From: Chamaesiphon sp.
Lineage (GTDB): Bacteria > Cyanobacteriota > Cyanobacteriia > Cyanobacteriales > Chamaesiphonaceae
Assembly (NCBI GenBank): GCA_020059425.1
Contig: JAGVCD010000279.1
Location: forward strand, 1 to 9,153
Reading direction: 5' to 3'
DNA length: 9,153 nt
Shown: positions 7,205-9,153 of the stretch, one piece after another
How positions within the stretch are numbered: position 1 is the first letter of the stretch
Layout: each line of letters starts with the position of its first letter
Program-made: the position numbers and the translations under genes
The notes under the pieces: generated by a model
The model's database searches: none
What the model was told of the DNA's origin: nothing
What the model saw: only the letters and a program-made list of their open reading frames with translations

Positions 7205-8427
7205 CCCTTTTACAACAAATCAATTTCTGTAGCGAAAAAAGATTCACGGGTAGACTCTGTGTTACCAGTTTTGATGGTAATAATATCAATGATTTTGAAG
7301 GTAATTCTTGGAATATTCACTTTTATCGGGGCCGTTTAATTGGTGATAGTGCAGGAATTCATCCAATTCGACGCTTACGCAGACAGCTTTCCCAACAGCA
7401 AGTTGACTTGCCAGGTTCCAGCGGGGATTCTTTTTTTAGTGAGCAGGAACTACAAAAGCCTAATTATTTTGCAATCAAAAAATTAATAACAGATAATTAT
7501 ATCGATCGAGAGCAAGCCGAACAAATTATTGAAGGTAGCTTATCAGAAGTATTATTTGACATTTTACACATTGAAGAAAAAGCGAAAACTCAAAAAAAAT
7601 CTCTGCCTGTTTATATTTTCCAGGCTAGCGAAAATGAGGATGATTTAGTTCCAGAAATATTAATTCAACCCAGAGCAATTTCTCAAAAAGTAGCATTTGA
7701 ATTTCAGAATTGGTGTGAAAATAGTTTTGTTAAATATTCTCCTAACTTAACTCCCTATATTCCTAGCTATCCAAAATTACAGAAATTATTACCAGTTAAA
7801 ACTTACCAGAAAGTCGCCTGTTTATTAGACAATGAACAGACCATCAGAGATATCGCCATAAAAATTGGTGAAGACCCAGAAACAATCATGAAAACAGTGA
7901 TTAGATATCAGGAGTTACAGGTTGTATCTTTACAACTCATGTCTGATATTGATATCACTAAAAAGAAATTAGTGACTGCCATCACCATCAAAAAAGAATC
8001 TTCAATATTTGGAGATGTAAAATCGCTAGAAAACAATATTTTAATTGCTCATCTTAGCAACAACGAATTAGAAGTTAAAACAATTCAAACAATTGTAGAA
8101 AATGCTGGTCATGGCTATGTTAATCTTCAGGAAGCTTCTCAGGTTTTCTTGACGTTACTGAAGTATCAACCGGCACTTATTTTGGTTGATGATGCTGCCA
8201 ATAATATTAATTCTTACAGTCTTTACTCTCAATTACGGCGCACTGCTAAATTCAAAGATACTCCCATAATATTCCTCACTAATGATCGAGCTAAAATAAG
8301 TTGGAGCATGGATCTAATGTCCCAACCTAATGAATATATCTCTAAACCTTTTAGCCACCAAAAAATATTCACTATTTTGGACAAATACATTAATATTGAT
8401 CAGCTTGATCTGGCGAAAAATTACTAA
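7201..8427 (+). CDS. PatA-like response regulator (DUF4388/PATAN plus receiver)
   Basis: This 408-residue protein has the layout of cyanobacterial PatA-type regulators. The N-terminal PATAN/DUF4388 region covers about 1-250: FTGRLCVTS, WNIHFYRGRLIGDSAGIHPIRRLRRQL (37-63), PNYFAIKKLITDNYIDREQAEQIIEGSLSEVLFDIL and YSPNLTPYI are family features. The C-terminal receiver domain covers about 278-400: phospho-acceptor D330 (ALILVDD), T360 (IIFLT) and K382 (YISKPF) are kept, but the acidic pair normally ending strand 1 is replaced by H284-L285. PatA-like proteins act in heterocyst patterning, phototaxis or motility signalling in other cyanobacteria; the process here is unknown. The gene is more A+T-rich than its neighbours. 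An in-frame stop at 7132 rules out a long N-terminal extension. Confidence 0.87.
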   Translation: MTLLQQINFCSEKRFTGRLCVTSFDGNNINDFEGNSWNIHFYRGRLIGDSAGIHPIRRLRRQLSQQQVDLPGSSGDSFFSEQELQKPNYFAIKKLITDNYIDREQAEQIIEGSLSEVLFDILHIEEKAKTQKKSLPVYIFQASENEDDLVPEILIQPRAISQKVAFEFQNWCENSFVKYSPNLTPYIPSYPKLQKLLPVKTYQKVACLLDNEQTIRDIAIKIGEDPETIMKTVIRYQELQVVSLQLMSDIDITKKKLVTAITIKKESSIFGDVKSLENNILIAHLSNNELEVKTIQTIVENAGHGYVNLQEASQVFLTLLKYQPALILVDDAANNINSYSLYSQLRRTAKFKDTPIIFLTNDRAKISWSMDLMSQPNEYISKPFSHQKIFTILDKYINIDQLDLAKNY

Positions 8428-8468
8428 AACATCTCACTATTTTGATTGATAGAAAATATTGACTAATC

Positions 8469-8499
8469 AAAAAAGCCCTGGAATTCCAGGGCTTTTTTT
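8469..8499. terminator. bidirectional intrinsic terminator
   Basis: A perfect 7-bp G+C-rich stem (GCCCTGG at 8475-8481, CCAGGGC at 8486-8492) with an AATT loop is flanked by six A on the left and seven T on the right. It therefore works as a Rho-independent terminator on both strands. It lies between the convergent PatA-like gene (ending at 8427) and the outer-membrane protein gene (ending at 8518), and should end both transcripts. Confidence 0.93.
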
Positions 8500-8517
8500 C
8501 GTAATATCGATTGATAA

Positions 8518-8958
8518 TTAAAACTTAAAGCCCAGGCCAAAAGAAGTATTAATACTGGAACTACCACTGAACGGCATGGCCACTGAACCGGTTAAAAGTA
8601 GGTTTTCAAAATACATATCAATTCCGGCTTGAGCAAAGCCAGCGGCACTATTATTTATACCAGATGAAGTAGTGTAGCCGATACCAAGAAAGGGACTGAA
8701 TTTTTTTTCTTCATCTCCTAAATCAAAATTGTAATTGAGTGATGTGCCATACCTAGTGCTAGCACTAGACGAGCTATTAGCAAAGCTTACAAAAGAGCGC
8801 AGCGACATGCGATCGGACAAAGATGTGCGGTTTTCGATCCCCCAAATGGTATTGCCGCTATCGAAGGTAATGGTCGGTGCAAATACTGATTGAGCCTGGG
8901 CTGGCAAATTTATACCCATAGAAATCGCTAATACTACTGCCCCAAAAATCTTTTTCAT
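8518..8958 (-). CDS. small secreted protein, probable outer-membrane beta-barrel
   Basis: The 146-residue protein begins with a clear Sec signal peptide: MKK, a hydrophobic core (about 5-18), and an AQA cleavage site giving a mature protein from about Q23. The remaining 124 residues are rich in Ser, Gly, Thr and aromatics in an alternating pattern with short turns, for example FSPFLGIGYTTSSG and MYFENLLLTGSVAMPF. It ends GLGFKF, and a C-terminal Phe is the usual beta-barrel assembly signal. This fits a small outer-membrane barrel of roughly six to eight strands. I do not recognise a specific family. It lies 66 bases downstream of yidD on the same strand and ends at the shared terminator. Confidence 0.6.
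   Translation of the reverse strand: MKKIFGAVVLAISMGINLPAQAQSVFAPTITFDSGNTIWGIENRTSLSDRMSLRSFVSFANSSSSASTRYGTSLNYNFDLGDEEKKFSPFLGIGYTTSSGINNSAAGFAQAGIDMYFENLLLTGSVAMPFSGSSSINTSFGLGFKF
8753..8768. repeat. 16-bp perfect palindrome inside the barrel gene
   Basis: CTAGTGCTAGCACTAG reads identically on both strands with no spacer. It lies within the codons for about residues 64-69 of the barrel protein. By chance such a site is expected well below once in a window of this length, but its low-complexity Ser codon context makes coincidence plausible. Confidence 0.6.
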
Positions 8959-9024
8959 TGTTCAAGACTACGGATATATTTCCTTAGAATTCCCAGAAAA
9001 TATCTAGTTCTTGACAAAGAAGAC

Positions 9025-9153
9025 TCACGGTTGATTGTTTGGAGGCACCGGGTCATACCCGCCAGGATAGCCGGGATGACAGCGGCAGATTCTTTTGATA
9101 GCTAGCCAACTGCCCTGCGCCGGTCCAAATCGATCGAGGGCTTCGATCGCATA
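9025..9153 (-). CDS. yidD: membrane protein insertion efficiency factor YidD, C-terminal part
   Basis: The reverse strand encodes 42 residues in frame to the window edge, including [20 protein letters not shown] and the family's C-terminal motif [14 protein letters not shown]. This is the YidD (DUF37) signature: Y-x-x-x-A-x-x-x-x-G-x-x-x-G-x-x-L-x-x-x-R, then C-x-C-H-P, then G-G-x-D-P-V-P. The full protein is usually 70-90 residues, so about half is missing beyond the edge. YidD is a small membrane-associated protein that aids YidC-dependent insertion of inner-membrane proteins. Here the rnpA/yidC context cannot be seen. Confidence 0.94.
   Translation of the reverse strand, partial: YAIEALDRFGPAQGSWLAIKRICRCHPGYPGGYDPVPPNNQP

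Noticed and set aside
9011..9016. TTGACA on the plus strand
   Set aside because: It resembles a -35 box, but no -10 or plus-strand gene follows; the flanking genes are on the other strand.

Overview
The window comes from a cyanobacterial chromosome. The evidence is an atp operon in the cyanobacterial order with both b and b' stator genes, a c subunit of cyanobacterial/plastid type, a PatA-like (DUF4388) regulator, and about twenty copies of the palindrome CGATCG, the core of the cyanobacterial HIP1 repeat. I cannot name the genus.

Positions 1-3386 (minus strand) hold most of the F-type ATP synthase operon, read right to left: atpI, atpB (a), atpE (c), atpG (b'), atpF (b), atpH (delta) and the first six codons of atpA (alpha), which runs off the left edge. 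Together they build the proton-driven membrane motor, its double stator stalk and the start of the catalytic head. Small stem-loops lie between several of these genes and may help set unequal subunit output.

Positions 3523-6851 (minus strand) hold two genes coupled by an ATGA overlap. The first is a GH116 beta-glucosidase of the GBA2 type with all expected active-site residues. The second is a DraG/ADP-ribosylglycohydrolase-like protein that seems to lack the metal-binding aspartates. They lie directly upstream of atpI on the same strand. The 136-base gap before atpI holds only a weak candidate promoter and no convincing terminator.

Positions 6852-7200 are the divergent intergenic region. 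It contains candidate promoter elements, a perfect inverted repeat and a possible 29-codon ORF that overlaps the next gene by ATGA. Positions 7201-8427 (plus strand) encode a PatA-like protein with an N-terminal PATAN/DUF4388 region and a C-terminal receiver domain that has lost its acidic pair. This gene is clearly more A+T-rich than its neighbours. A strong bidirectional terminator at 8469-8499 separates it from the convergent genes on the right.

Positions 8518-9153 (minus strand) hold a small secreted, probably outer-membrane beta-barrel protein and, running off the right edge, the C-terminal 42 codons of yidD.

Most of the window is well-known biology. The least explained parts are the GH116/DraG-like pair, the small ORF and hairpin in front of the PatA-like gene, and the intercistronic hairpins of the atp operon. 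I found no CRISPR array, insertion sequence, tRNA or rRNA.
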